Part shown: positions 10,017 to 17,984 of the stretch, one piece after another
Layout: each line of letters opens with the position of its first letter
Numbering within the stretch: position 1 is the first letter of the stretch
DNA from: Pseudomonas sp. Irchel 3E13
Lineage (GTDB): Bacteria > Pseudomonadota > Gammaproteobacteria > Pseudomonadales > Pseudomonadaceae
Reading direction: 5' to 3'
Length of the DNA stretch: 64,000 nt
Assembly (NCBI RefSeq): GCF_900187455.1
Contig: NZ_FYDX01000005.1
Coordinates: forward strand, 284,817-348,816
Made by a program: the position numbers and the translations under genes
Notes under the pieces: generated by a model
Seen by the model: only the letters and a program-made list of their open reading frames with translations
The model's database searches: none
What the model was told of the DNA's origin: nothing

Positions 10017-11046
10017 CGCTACGCAGATCGACGGTGGCGGTGACCGACATGCCCGGGCGGATACGGCCATGCAGCGGGTTATCGGCGGCGAAGGTCAGTT
10101 TTACCGGAATACGCTGTACGACCTTGGTGAAGTTACCGGTGGCGTTGTCTGGCGGCAGCAGGCTGAACTGCGCGCCGGAAGCGGCGAACAGACTGTCCAC
10201 GCGGCCTTCGATCGGCGTGTCCGGGTAGCTGTCAAACACCAGTTCGGCGCGAAGGCCGGGCTGCATCCTGCCGATCTGGGTTTCCTTGAAGTTGGCCTGG
10301 ACCCAGATGTCTTCGTCGGGAACGATCGACAGCAGGTAGGCGCCGGCCTGCACGTACTGGCCGTCGCGCGCGGAACGCTGGCCGACCATGCCGCTGATGG
10401 GCGCGTGGATTTCGCTGCGGGTCAGGTTCAGCTCGGCTTGGGCCAGGTCGGTGCGGGCGGTGGCGATCTGCGCATCGAGGCGCTTGAGTTCGGCTTCCAG
10501 TGCGCTGACCTGCTGGCGCTGGCCCTGCAAATCGGCCTGGGCCTTGCTCACCTGAGAGCGGGCGACGTTGCTTTCGGCGGAAAGGGTGGTCACCCGTTCC
10601 TCGGAAACGAAGCCCGGCTTGCGCAGCGCCTGGGCGCGATTCAAGTCTAGTTGCGTGCGGCCCAGGGTGGCCTGGTTGGCGGAGACCTGGGCCCGGCCGG
10701 CGGCAATCAGGCTGGATTGCTGGGTCAGCCGGCTGTCGGCCTGCAAGCGTTCGGCCTCGCGGGTCGCGAGGGTGGCGCGGGCGCGTTCGACGGCAAACTG
10801 GAAATCGTCGCCTTCCAGGCGAACCAGCAGGTCGCCCTTGTTCACGTGCTGGTTGTCCTGTACCAGGACGGCGTCGATACGGGCGCCGAGCTGGCTGGAG
10901 ACCCGGGTGATCTCGCCCTGGACATAGGCGTTGTCAGTGCTTTCGTAGAAGCGGCCTTTGAAATACCACTGGGCGAAGAACGCGAGGGAAATCAGCAGGA
11001 CCAGAAGAAGAAAAATCAGCAGGCGGCGCTTGAGTTGGGCTGGCAT
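10006..11046 (-). CDS. EmrA/HlyD-type membrane fusion protein
   Basis: A 346-residue periplasmic adaptor. One N-terminal membrane anchor (residues 8-28, LLIFLLLVLLISLAFFAQWY) is followed by STDNAYVQGEITRVSSQL, the EmrA signature. A long helical hairpin rich in Ala, Gln and Arg (about residues 75-190) and a barrel domain ending RIRPGMSVTATVDL complete it. It bridges the MFS pump encoded by the overlapping downstream gene to an outer-membrane channel. Start ATG 11046 puts the anchor at the N-terminus; the upstream extension lacks support. It is divergent from gltX, with about 140 bases between the starts. Confidence 0.94.
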   Translation of the reverse strand: MPAQLKRRLLIFLLLVLLISLAFFAQWYFKGRFYESTDNAYVQGEITRVSSQLGARIDAVLVQDNQHVNKGDLLVRLEGDDFQFAVERARATLATREAERLQADSRLTQQSSLIAAGRAQVSANQATLGRTQLDLNRAQALRKPGFVSEERVTTLSAESNVARSQVSKAQADLQGQRQQVSALEAELKRLDAQIATARTDLAQAELNLTRSEIHAPISGMVGQRSARDGQYVQAGAYLLSIVPDEDIWVQANFKETQIGRMQPGLRAELVFDSYPDTPIEGRVDSLFAASGAQFSLLPPDNATGNFTKVVQRIPVKLTFAADNPLHGRIRPGMSVTATVDLRSDGR

Positions 11047-11189
11047 GGGGACGATCGTTCCGAAAATGTAAGCAAATTTAACAAGTTTTGGATCCAGCCG
11101 CACAAGTGGCGATCACGCCCATTACTGGAGCCCGGCGCCTGCTCCCTGTTAACATCGCGGCTTTGTTTCATCTCTTGTTCGAGACTCTC

Positions 11190-12671
11190 ATGACCACCGT
11201 TCGCACGCGCATCGCGCCTTCGCCGACTGGCGATCCCCACGTCGGCACCGCTTACATCGCCCTGTTCAACTACTGCTTTGCCAAGCAGCACGGCGGCGAG
11301 TTCATCCTGCGTATCGAAGATACCGACCAACTGCGTTCGACCCGCGAATCCGAACAACAGATTTTCGACGCGCTGCGCTGGTTGGGCATCGAGTGGAGCG
11401 AAGGCCCGGACGTCGGTGGCCCGCATGGCCCGTACCGGCAGAGCGAGCGGGGCGATATCTACAAGCAGTACGCCCAGCAACTGGTCGACCTGGGGCACGC
11501 GTTCCCGTGCTTCTGCACCGCTGAAGAGCTGGACCAGATGCGCGCCGAGCAGACGGCCCGCGGCGAGACCCCGCGCTACGACGGTCGCGCGCTGCTGCTG
11601 TCCCAGGAAGAAGTCCAGCGCCGCCTGGCGGCGGGCGAGCCACACGTGATCCGCATGAAGGTGCCGAGTGAAGGCGTCTGCGTGGTGCCGGACATGCTCC
11701 GTGGCGACGTCGAGATCCCGTGGGATCGCATGGACATGCAAGTGCTGATGAAGACCGACGGTCTGCCGACCTACTTCCTGGCGAACGTGGTCGACGACCA
11801 TCTGATGGGCATCACCCACGTCCTGCGCGGCGAAGAGTGGCTGCCGTCGGCGCCCAAACTGATCAAGCTGTACGAGTACTTCGGTTGGGAACAGCCCAAG
11901 CTTTGCTACATGCCGCTGCTGCGTAACCCGGACAAGAGCAAGCTGTCCAAGCGCAAGAACCCGACGTCGGTCACCTTCTACGAGCGCATGGGCTTCATGC
12001 CGGAAGCCATGCTCAACTACCTGGGCCGCATGGGCTGGTCGATGCCCGACGAGCGCGAGAAGTTCTCCCTGAGCGAAATGGTCGAGCACTTCGACCTGTC
12101 GCGGGTATCGCTGGGCGGGCCGATCTTCGACATCGAGAAGCTGTCCTGGCTCAACGGCCAGTGGCTGCGCGACCTGCCGGTGGAAGAGTTCGCCGCGCGG
12201 GTGCAGAAGTGGGCGTTCAACAGCGACTACATGATGAAGATCGCGCCGCACGTGCAGGGCAGGGTGGAGACGTTCAGTCAGGTCGCACCGCTGGGTGGCT
12301 TTTTCTTCGAAGGCGCGCTGCGTCTCGATGCAAAGCTGTTCGAGCACAAGAAGCTGTCTCCGGACCAGGTGCGCCAGGTGCTGCAACTGATCCTGTGGAA
12401 GCTGGAAAGCCTGCGTCAGTGGGAAAAAGACCGCATCACCGGCTGCATCCAGGCGGTAGTCGAAGCCCTGGAACTTAAACTGCGCGACGCGATGCCACTG
12501 ATGTTTGCCGCGATCACCGGCCAGGCCAGTTCGGTTTCGGTGCTCGACGCCATGGAAATCCTCGGCCCTGACCTGACGCGCTATCGCCTGCGCCAGGCGC
12601 TGGAACTGCTGGGCGGCGTTTCGAAGAAAGAAAACAAGGAATGGGAGAAGCTGCTGGGCACTATCGCCTGA
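11190..12671 (+). CDS. gltX: Glutamyl-tRNA synthetase
   Basis: A 493-residue class I aminoacyl-tRNA synthetase that charges tRNA-Glu. The protein begins [20 protein letters not shown], which contains the HIGH-equivalent [14 protein letters not shown] near residue 250 is the KMSKS loop, and the C-terminal alpha-helical anticodon-binding domain is complete. The reading frame is open further upstream, but the N-terminal Rossmann strand must begin here. Two tRNA-Glu genes follow about 450 bases downstream, so synthetase and substrate genes are clustered as in other pseudomonads. Confidence 0.99.
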   Translation: MTTVRTRIAPSPTGDPHVGTAYIALFNYCFAKQHGGEFILRIEDTDQLRSTRESEQQIFDALRWLGIEWSEGPDVGGPHGPYRQSERGDIYKQYAQQLVDLGHAFPCFCTAEELDQMRAEQTARGETPRYDGRALLLSQEEVQRRLAAGEPHVIRMKVPSEGVCVVPDMLRGDVEIPWDRMDMQVLMKTDGLPTYFLANVVDDHLMGITHVLRGEEWLPSAPKLIKLYEYFGWEQPKLCYMPLLRNPDKSKLSKRKNPTSVTFYERMGFMPEAMLNYLGRMGWSMPDEREKFSLSEMVEHFDLSRVSLGGPIFDIEKLSWLNGQWLRDLPVEEFAARVQKWAFNSDYMMKIAPHVQGRVETFSQVAPLGGFFFEGALRLDAKLFEHKKLSPDQVRQVLQLILWKLESLRQWEKDRITGCIQAVVEALELKLRDAMPLMFAAITGQASSVSVLDAMEILGPDLTRYRLRQALELLGGVSKKENKEWEKLLGTIA

Positions 12672-12690
12672 CCGCTGCCGCATCCTTTTT

Positions 12691-12748
12691 TCGCGGGGCG
12701 AACCTGCTTTCACCGGTGTATTGCCGGGGAAGCGGGTTCGCCCCGCGA
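12691..12748. repeat. Long palindromic Pseudomonas repeat downstream of gltX
   Basis: A 58-base inverted element: outer arms TCGCGGGGCGAACC and GGTTCGCCCCGCGA are perfect over 14 bases, and an inner partial pairing (CCTGCTTT with AAGCGGG) extends the fold. Such elements are scattered after genes in P. fluorescens genomes; here it probably ends gltX transcription as well. Confidence 0.75.
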
Positions 12749-12864
12749 TGCTTTGCGCCCTGGTGCGAAGCGCCATTCCCCCGAAAACACGGGACTTTTT
12801 CCGCTCAAGGAAGGTAAGTGATTGTTATCTAGGAAAAAGTTTTTGAATTTTATTGAAAATATAT

Positions 12865-12893
12865 TTGACAGGTCTTTGATCCGAACTTAATAT
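12865..12893 (+). promoter_or_regulatory. Near-consensus sigma-70 promoter of the Ala/Glu tRNA operon
   Basis: TTGACA (12865-12870), a 17-base spacer and TAATAT (12888-12893), preceded by an AT-rich stretch that could act as an UP element and followed by a GC-rich discriminator (GCGCCCCG). This combination is typical of strong, stringently controlled stable-RNA promoters. Confidence 0.9.
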
Positions 12894-12969
12894 GCGCCCC
12901 GTCCACAGCGATGAACGAAAACGAAACGCGAAGCACCCAGCCAAGCGATTCAGTTCAAAGCGACATTGT

Positions 12970-13045
12970 GGGGCTATAGCTCAGCTGGGAGAGCGCCTGC
13001 ATGGCATGCAGGAGGTCAGCGGTTCGATCCCGCTTAGCTCCACCA
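12970..13045 (+). tRNA. tRNA-Ala (GGC), copy 1
   Basis: A 76-base cloverleaf: acceptor GGGGCTA pairs with TAGCTCC (one GU), anticodon loop ATGGCAT carries GGC, T arm GGTTCGATCC is intact and CCA is encoded. It is the first gene of a four-tRNA operon. Confidence 0.97.
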
Positions 13046-13122
13046 ATTTCCAGCTTGGCAGTCAATTCCAGCGACTGCCGGCATGATCGGTTCGAAGAAC
13101 CGGTCGATGGTAGAAGGGTTGC

Positions 13123-13198
13123 GTCCCCTTCGTCTAGTGGCCTAGGACACCGCCCTTTCACGGCGGTAACAGGGGTTCGAGTCCCCTAGGGGACGCCA
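13123..13198 (+). tRNA. tRNA-Glu (TTC), copy 1
   Basis: A 76-base cloverleaf: acceptor GTCCCCT pairs with AGGGGAC, anticodon loop CTTTCAC carries TTC, T arm GGTTCGAGTCC is intact and CCA is encoded. It is the second gene of the operon. Confidence 0.97.
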
Positions 13199-13251
13199 GT
13201 TTTACACAAGCGATGTCGAAAGAGGTCGCTGGGCCGCGAGGCTAGAAATCT

Positions 13252-13327
13252 GGGGCTATAGCTCAGCTGGGAGAGCGCCTGCATGGCATGCAGGAGGTCA
13301 GCGGTTCGATCCCGCTTAGCTCCACCA
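13252..13327 (+). tRNA. tRNA-Ala (GGC), copy 2
   Basis: Identical in sequence to the tRNA-Ala at 12970-13045, while the spacers around the two copies differ. This points to an old duplication held identical by selection or gene conversion. Confidence 0.97.
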
Positions 13328-13371
13328 ATTCCGCCAGGATTCGTGAAAACGGATCTTTACGAAGGTTTAAA

Positions 13372-13447
13372 GTCCCCTTCGTCTAGTGGCCTAGGACACC
13401 GCCCTTTCACGGCGGTAACAGGGGTTCGAGTCCCCTAGGGGACGCCA
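13372..13447 (+). tRNA. tRNA-Glu (TTC), copy 2
   Basis: Identical to the tRNA-Glu at 13123-13198. It is the last gene of the operon, 23 bases before the terminator hairpin. Confidence 0.97.
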
Positions 13448-13470
13448 TTTTACCCGCTTTGCGGGATTTC

Positions 13471-13508
13471 AAGGCTCATTCGCTTATTGAATGAGCCTTT
13501 TGTTTTTT
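13471..13508 (+). terminator. Intrinsic terminator of the Ala/Glu tRNA operon
   Basis: An 11-base perfect stem (AAGGCTCATTC / GAATGAGCCTT), a seven-base loop and a T-rich tail. Confidence 0.92.
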
Positions 13509-13567
13509 CCCTCGAAAAAAGTTTTTGCCCCGTGCGCGACAAGCGGCGGGGCAAAAAGCTTGCTTTT

Positions 13568-13604
13568 AAATATTATGAGCATAATATTTCAACCATAATA
13601 TTTT
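13568..13604 (+). promoter_or_regulatory. Palindromic operator of the downstream TetR gene
   Basis: Two perfect ten-base arms, AAATATTATG (13568-13577) and CATAATATTT (13580-13589), are separated by AG. A third arm, CATAATATTTT, follows at 13594-13604, immediately before the ribosome site GGAGGCGAG. The AT-rich palindrome overlaps the likely core promoter, which fits autorepression by the TetR protein. Confidence 0.75.
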
Positions 13605-13615
13605 GGAGGCGAGCC

Positions 13616-14155
13616 ATGAACGACAAAAAAGCCAGAACCCGCGAACGCATCCTCGATGCCGCGCGTCACGCGCTGATCCAGCAAGGGCCCGCCGATCCCA
13701 GCGTCAATCAGGTAATGGGTGCTGCCGGCCTGACTGTTGGTGGTTTCTACGCCCATTTCGACAGCAAGGAAGCCTTGATGCTCGAAGCGTTCAGTCAGTT
13801 GCTCGGCGAGCGTCGTGCCTTGTTGTCCCAGGTTGATCCGGCGTTGGATGGCCAGTCGCGGCGGGCGCTGGTTGCCGCGTTCTATCTATCGCGCAAGCAC
13901 CGTGACTCCACCGGGGATGCCTGTCCGCTGCCTACGTCCCTGAGTGAAATGACCCGACTGCCCGATGCCTTCCGCGACGTGCTCGCCGAACACATCGAGA
14001 TGATGACCGCGCAATTGGTCGACAGCCCCGATGAGGCTGACAAATTCCTCGCCGACCTTGCGCTGATGGTCGGCGGCCTGGCCCTGGCGCGAGCCCTGGG
14101 CACCAGCGATCTGTCCGATCGCATCCTGCGTGCCGCCAAAACGGCGGTGATTTGA
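13616..14155 (+). CDS. TetR family transcriptional regulator
   Basis: A 179-residue repressor. It begins MNDKKARTRERILDAARHAL; the HTH is VNQVMGAAGLTVGGFYAHF, with the recognition helix ending FYAHF. The C-terminal domain (CPLPTSLSEMTRLPDAFR and following) resembles the class that controls small oxidoreductase or hydrolase genes; its inducer is unknown. The start at 13616 is supported by GGAGG at normal spacing; the frame is open upstream, but that region is the operator. The gene is followed after 22 bases by an alpha/beta hydrolase that it probably controls. Confidence 0.92.
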   Translation: MNDKKARTRERILDAARHALIQQGPADPSVNQVMGAAGLTVGGFYAHFDSKEALMLEAFSQLLGERRALLSQVDPALDGQSRRALVAAFYLSRKHRDSTGDACPLPTSLSEMTRLPDAFRDVLAEHIEMMTAQLVDSPDEADKFLADLALMVGGLALARALGTSDLSDRILRAAKTAVI

Positions 14156-14177
14156 GCGACCCCTCTGGAGCAAAGCG

Positions 14178-15011
14178 ATGAATACCTTGAGCTGGATTCG
14201 CGGCGTGAACGGCACCTTGGGGCGTCTGGTCCCTGGGCATATCGCCAGCAAGATGCACCGCGCTTTTTTGACGCCCTACACCCGCCCACCGCGGGACTGG
14301 GAGTTGCCCGTGCTGGAGCGGGCTGAGCGCATCACTCTGCGTTTCGGTCTGTCCGCATTGCGCTGGGGCCAAGGGCCGACTGTCCTGTTGATGCACGGCT
14401 GGGAAGGGCGTCCGACCCAATTCGCCAAGATCATCGAAACCCTGGTGGACGCCGGTTACACCGCGGTCGCGCTGGACGGCCCGGCCCATGGCCGCTCGCC
14501 GGGTGACGAGGCGCACGTTGGCCTCTTTGCCCGCGCCGTGCTGGAGGCCGCGGCGGAATTGCCGCCGCTCAAGGCGGTGATCGGCCACTCCATGGGCGCC
14601 GCCAGTGTGCTCTTGGCGATGCAACTGGGCCTGCGTGCCGAAGCGGTGGTCAGCATCGCCGCGCCGGCGCGGTTGCTGGGCGTATTGCGCGGTTTTGCCC
14701 GGCACCTGAACCTGCCGCCTCGGGCGCGGGCAGCCTTCATTCGCAAGGTGGAACGGGATGTCGGTTTGCCGGTGGCGAAGCTGGATGTCAGTGGTTACCA
14801 ACTGGAAGTGCCGGGCCTGATCGTGCACGCCGAGGACGACAGGCTGGTCCCGGCCAGCGAAGCCCAGGTGATCCACGACGCCTGGTTCGACAGTCGCCTG
14901 CTGATGCTGGAGCAAGGGGGGCATCAGCGCGTATTGGCCGATCCGCGAGTGGTTTCCGGCGTTCTCGACCTGCTCAAGCGAAGTGACATGCCGCTGCGCC
15001 AATCGGCGTAA
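14178..15011 (+). CDS. Alpha/beta hydrolase
   Basis: A 277-residue alpha/beta-fold hydrolase. VLLMHGWEGRP forms the oxyanion-hole HG motif, VIGHSMGAAS is the nucleophile elbow with Ser at about residue 136, HAEDDRLVPASEA contributes the acid Asp, and GGHQRV contributes the His, so the triad is complete. It probably hydrolyses a small ester, but the substrate cannot be read from the sequence. GGAG lies upstream of the ATG, and the gene follows its probable TetR regulator by 22 bases. Confidence 0.92.
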   Translation: MNTLSWIRGVNGTLGRLVPGHIASKMHRAFLTPYTRPPRDWELPVLERAERITLRFGLSALRWGQGPTVLLMHGWEGRPTQFAKIIETLVDAGYTAVALDGPAHGRSPGDEAHVGLFARAVLEAAAELPPLKAVIGHSMGAASVLLAMQLGLRAEAVVSIAAPARLLGVLRGFARHLNLPPRARAAFIRKVERDVGLPVAKLDVSGYQLEVPGLIVHAEDDRLVPASEAQVIHDAWFDSRLLMLEQGGHQRVLADPRVVSGVLDLLKRSDMPLRQSA

Positions 15012-15054
15012 GCATCCGTTACACTCTGCCCGTTCATCACATACGGGAGCGGGC

Positions 15055-15495
15055 ATGAGCTGGGATCTGGCAACGCCATTCGTCATCGACCTTCGCGTCG
15101 GTGCCGAGGATATCGACGGACTGGGGCATGCCAATAATGCCGTCTACGTTTCCTGGCTGGAGCGCTGCGCCTGGCGTCATTCGCAGCGCCTCGGCCTGGA
15201 CTTGACGGAGTACCGTCGGCTGGACCGGGCCATGGCGGTGGTTCGTCACGAAATCGACTACCTGGCCAGCGCCTACGAAGACGACGAATTGCAGTTGGCA
15301 ACCTGGATCGTCGACTGGGATCAGCGCCTGAAAATGACCCGGCGCTTCCAGCTGGTTCGCCCCAGCGACGGCGTCACGCTGCTTCGCGCGCAAACCACCT
15401 TTGTCTGCATCGAGTTGTCCACAGGGCGACCCAAACGCATGCCACCTGAATTCCTCGAAGGCTACGGCCAGGCGCTGCTGAGCAACCCGACGTGA
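15055..15495 (+). CDS. 4-hydroxybenzoyl-CoA thioesterase family protein
   Basis: A 146-residue hotdog-fold acyl-CoA thioesterase. LRVGAEDIDGLGHANNAVYVSWLERC is the 4HBT signature, in which the usual catalytic Asp-x-x-Gly-His-x-Asn pattern is present (DGLGHANN). YbgC-like enzymes of this group cleave short or aromatic acyl-CoAs in the cytoplasm. GGGAGCGGGC before ATG 15055 sets the start. The stop overlaps the GTG start of the GNAT gene (GTGA), so the two are translationally coupled. Confidence 0.92.
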   Translation: MSWDLATPFVIDLRVGAEDIDGLGHANNAVYVSWLERCAWRHSQRLGLDLTEYRRLDRAMAVVRHEIDYLASAYEDDELQLATWIVDWDQRLKMTRRFQLVRPSDGVTLLRAQTTFVCIELSTGRPKRMPPEFLEGYGQALLSNPT

Positions 15496-15935
15496 TTCGC
15501 CTGGCTGAGGCTGCGGACGGCGTTGCGGTTCGCGGCGTCGTGGAGGCTGCCTATCTGCCTTACGTCGCCAGCATCGGCGTGCGCCCTGGTCCGCTGGATG
15601 ACGATTACGACGACCTGATCCGCCAGCAGCAGGTCTGGCTGGTGGAACAGGGGAGCGATGTGTGCGCCATTCTTGTGCTGTGCCATGAGGCGGAAGCGAT
15701 GCTGCTCTCCAACGTCGCGGTCAATCCCGCCTTCCAGGGCCAGGGTCATGGCCGCCGGCTGATCGACTTCGCCGAGGCTCGCGCCCTGGACGCCGGTTTT
15801 TCCCTGATTCGGCTCTACACCAACGCCGCGATGCAGGCGAATGTGGCGCTGTACGAGCGGTTGGGCTATCGCGAGACTCACCGGGGCGCCGAGCACGGCT
15901 TCAATCGGGTGTTCATGGAGAAGCGGCTGGTTTGA
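15492..15935 (+). CDS. GNAT family N-acetyltransferase
   Basis: A 147-residue GNAT domain. LLSNVAVNPAFQGQGHGRRLIDFAE spans the beta4 strand and the acetyl-CoA pyrophosphate loop (Q/RxxGxG/A as QGQGHG), and LYTNAAMQANVALYERLGYRE is the typical C-terminal motif B. The GTG start overlaps the previous stop. It ends with a 23-base tail overlap with a convergent small ORF. The acceptor substrate is unknown. Confidence 0.92.
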   Translation: MIRLAEAADGVAVRGVVEAAYLPYVASIGVRPGPLDDDYDDLIRQQQVWLVEQGSDVCAILVLCHEAEAMLLSNVAVNPAFQGQGHGRRLIDFAEARALDAGFSLIRLYTNAAMQANVALYERLGYRETHRGAEHGFNRVFMEKRLV

Positions 15936-16122
15936 GCCAACGTGAAAGCGCTGACCGTATTCGCCGGAAAAAGCCAGGGCGTTCAAGCGTGTTTCGATTG
16001 CCTTCAAGCGGGCCGTGCACGTCGCTGGCGAGCGAAGAAACGGGTTGCTCCTTCACTGTTTCCGTCCTTCGCCGCTCATGGTCGAAGTTGAGAATGTCGT
16101 AATTGCTCTTTTTGATGTGCAT
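15913..16122 (-). CDS. Small basic hypothetical protein (69 aa)
   Basis: A 69-residue ORF read from ATG 16122, which has AAGGAA about eight bases upstream. It begins MHIKKSNYDILNFDHERRRT and ends in the basic helical stretch RRIRSALSRWLKPAASP. The middle is Ser/Glu/Val-rich with no motif I recognise. It overlaps the convergent GNAT gene by 23 bases at the 3' ends and is divergent from dusC. Support is the clear ribosome site and a non-mirror composition; it could still be spurious. Confidence 0.5.
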   Translation of the reverse strand: MHIKKSNYDILNFDHERRRTETVKEQPVSSLASDVHGPLEGNRNTLERPGFFRRIRSALSRWLKPAASP

Positions 16123-16396
16123 GTCCCGTTCCTTGTTGTGCGGCGCGTCGAGGGTTGCGGCAAGCAAGCGGCTCAAAGAACGTGAACATTTGTGATATCT
16201 CCGAATAGGGAAGGATTGCCCGCTGATTCGGGCAGCTGAAACTCTCAAACAAGAAAGCGCTGACGTCACGCAGGCCCTTTCCTCGAAGCCTGTAAGACCC
16301 AGCCCTTTTCGACCAAGTGTCTACCCGAGACCCGCGGCCCTTCCATTTGCCCAATCCCCGTTTACTATGTGCGCAATTTTTCCGAGGTCTTCCCCC

Positions 16397-17359
16397 ATGC
16401 AAATTGCCCTGGCCCCGATGGAGGGGCTGGTCGACAACATCCTGCGCGACGTTCTGACCCGGGTCGGCGGTATCGACTGGTGTGTCACCGAGTTCATTCG
16501 CGTCTGCGACCGGGTGCTGCCCGCTGCCACGTTCCACAAAATGGCACCGGAGCTGGAGCAGGGCGCGCGGACGGCCGCAGGGGTACCGATGCGTGTGCAA
16601 TTGCTCGGCTCCGATCCGGTTTGCCTGGCGGACAACGCCGCGCTGGCCTGCGAGCTGGGCGCGCCGGTGATTGACCTGAACTTCGGCTGCCCGGCCAAGA
16701 CGGTGAACAAGTCTCGCGGTGGGGCGGTGCTGCTCAAAGAGCCGGAATTGCTGTTCCGCATCGTCAGCGAGGTGCGCAAGGCGGTGCCGGCGCATATTCC
16801 GGTGACCTCGAAGATGCGCCTGGGCTTCGAGAGCCCTGACGGCGCGCTGGACTGCGGCCGGGCCCTGGCCGACGGTGGCTCGGCGCATCTGGTGGTGCAC
16901 GCGCGGACCAAGGTCGAGGGCTACAAGCCGCCGGCCCATTGGGAATGGGTGGCCAAGGTGCAGGACGTGGTCAAGGTGCCGGTGTTCGCCAACGGCGAGG
17001 TCTGGACCCTGGACGACTGGCGGCGCTGCCGCGAGATCAGTGGCGTGAAGGACATCATGCTCGGCCGTGGCCTGGTGTCACGACCGGACCTGGCCCGACA
17101 GATCGCCGCGGTGCGCGATGGCGTGGATTTCCAGCCGCTGGACTGGCAGTCGTTGTTGCCGCTGATCCAGGTGTTCTGGCTGCGGGTTCGCGAAGAGATG
17201 ACTCCTCGCCAGGCGCCGGGCCGTCTCAAGCAGTGGGTGGCGATGCTGACCCGGACCTATCCCGAAGCCGTCGCACTGTTCAATGAACTGCGTCGCGAGA
17301 CCGACTGTGATCGGGTCGGCCTGCTGATCGATGTGCCACCGCCCGTCGCTGCGGCGTAG
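16397..17359 (+). CDS. dusC: tRNA-dihydrouridine(16) synthase
   Basis: A 320-residue flavoprotein that reduces uridine 16 in the tRNA D-loop using NADPH. It starts [18 protein letters not shown], the FMN-binding N-terminus of Dus enzymes. [21 protein letters not shown] contains the catalytic Cys, [11 protein letters not shown] and [15 protein letters not shown] follow, and the latter is the DusC-type substrate loop. FANGEVW and [13 protein letters not shown] close the barrel. Start ATG 16397 is chosen because the family begins at this Met. A weak promoter (TTCCAT, 16 bases, TACTAT at 16363-16368) precedes it. Confidence 0.95.
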   Translation: MQIALAPMEGLVDNILRDVLTRVGGIDWCVTEFIRVCDRVLPAATFHKMAPELEQGARTAAGVPMRVQLLGSDPVCLADNAALACELGAPVIDLNFGCPAKTVNKSRGGAVLLKEPELLFRIVSEVRKAVPAHIPVTSKMRLGFESPDGALDCGRALADGGSAHLVVHARTKVEGYKPPAHWEWVAKVQDVVKVPVFANGEVWTLDDWRRCREISGVKDIMLGRGLVSRPDLARQIAAVRDGVDFQPLDWQSLLPLIQVFWLRVREEMTPRQAPGRLKQWVAMLTRTYPEAVALFNELRRETDCDRVGLLIDVPPPVAAA

Positions 17360-17378
17360 GAAAATTTTCTCGACAGCG

Positions 17379-17407
17379 CTTGAAATAATTCTGGTGGTCC
17401 ATATCTA
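17379..17407 (+). promoter_or_regulatory. Sigma-32 (RpoH) promoter of ibpA
   Basis: CTTGAAA at 17379-17385 and CCATATCTA at 17399-17407; counted between CTTGAA and CCATAT the spacer is 14 bases. This matches the heat-shock consensus CTTGAAA / CCCCATNT and stands directly in front of a small heat-shock gene. Confidence 0.82.
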
Positions 17408-17473
17408 GGGAGTACGCGATGCCGAAGTCGGGTCGCGTCAATCTCAACTCGCTGATATTTCAGGAGATGTACC
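17408..17473 (+). promoter_or_regulatory. ROSE-type RNA thermometer in the ibpA leader
   Basis: The terminal hairpin of the leader is CTC-G-CTGA (17448-17455), a TATT loop, and TCAG-GAG (17460-17466), which buries the ribosome site AGGAG. The single unpaired G opposite the ribosome site within TCGCT matches the conserved U-Y-G-C-U element of ROSE thermometers that open on heating. The leader lies downstream of a sigma-32 promoter and upstream of an Hsp20 gene, the usual context. Confidence 0.8.
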
Positions 17474-17917
17474 ATGACCACCGCTTTTTCTCTGGCTCCA
17501 CTGTTCCGTCATTCCGTTGGTTTCGACCGTTTCAACGACCTGTTCGAATCCGCGGCGCGTAATGAGTCGGGTAGCAGCTACCCACCCTACAACGTTGAAA
17601 AACATGGCGATGACCACTATCGAATCGTTGTTGCCGCAGCTGGCTTCCAGGAGCAGGACCTTGACCTGCAAGTGGAGAAAGGCGTGCTGACCGTCACGGG
17701 CGGCAAACGCGACAGCAGCAACGAAAGCGTCACCTACCTGCACCAGGGCATTGCCCAACGTGCGTTCAAGCTGTCGTTCCGTCTGGCTGACCATATCGAG
17801 GTCAAGTCGGCGGCACTGGCCAACGGGCTGCTCAGCGTCGACCTGCTGCGGGTCGTGCCGGAAGAAGCCAAGGCCAAACGTATCCCGATCAACGGGGACA
17901 AGCCTGCTCTGAACTAA
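17474..17917 (+). CDS. ibpA: Small heat-shock protein IbpA (Hsp20)
   Basis: A 147-residue alpha-crystallin-domain chaperone that binds unfolding proteins in the cytoplasm and passes them to DnaK/ClpB. The N-terminal FDRFNDLFES is IbpA-like. The alpha-crystallin domain spans residues 37-125 (YNVEKHGDDHYRIVVAAAGF through LANGLLSVDL), and the tail carries the I-x-I motif as RIPIN. Double control is visible: a sigma-32 promoter and a ROSE-type thermometer that hides the ribosome site. Confidence 0.96.
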   Translation: MTTAFSLAPLFRHSVGFDRFNDLFESAARNESGSSYPPYNVEKHGDDHYRIVVAAAGFQEQDLDLQVEKGVLTVTGGKRDSSNESVTYLHQGIAQRAFKLSFRLADHIEVKSAALANGLLSVDLLRVVPEEAKAKRIPINGDKPALN

Positions 17918-17931
17918 GTGGGTGAGCTGTG

Positions 17932-17961
17932 AAAAAGGGCGCCGTAATGGCGCCCTTTTTT
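17932..17961. terminator. Bidirectional terminator between ibpA and the GGDEF/EAL gene
   Basis: GGGCGCC / GGCGCCC stem with a five-base loop, flanked by A5 on the left and T6 on the right, so it can end transcription of both convergent genes. Confidence 0.9.
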
Positions 17962-17984
17962 GTGGCTGCGAGAAAACCGGAAAA

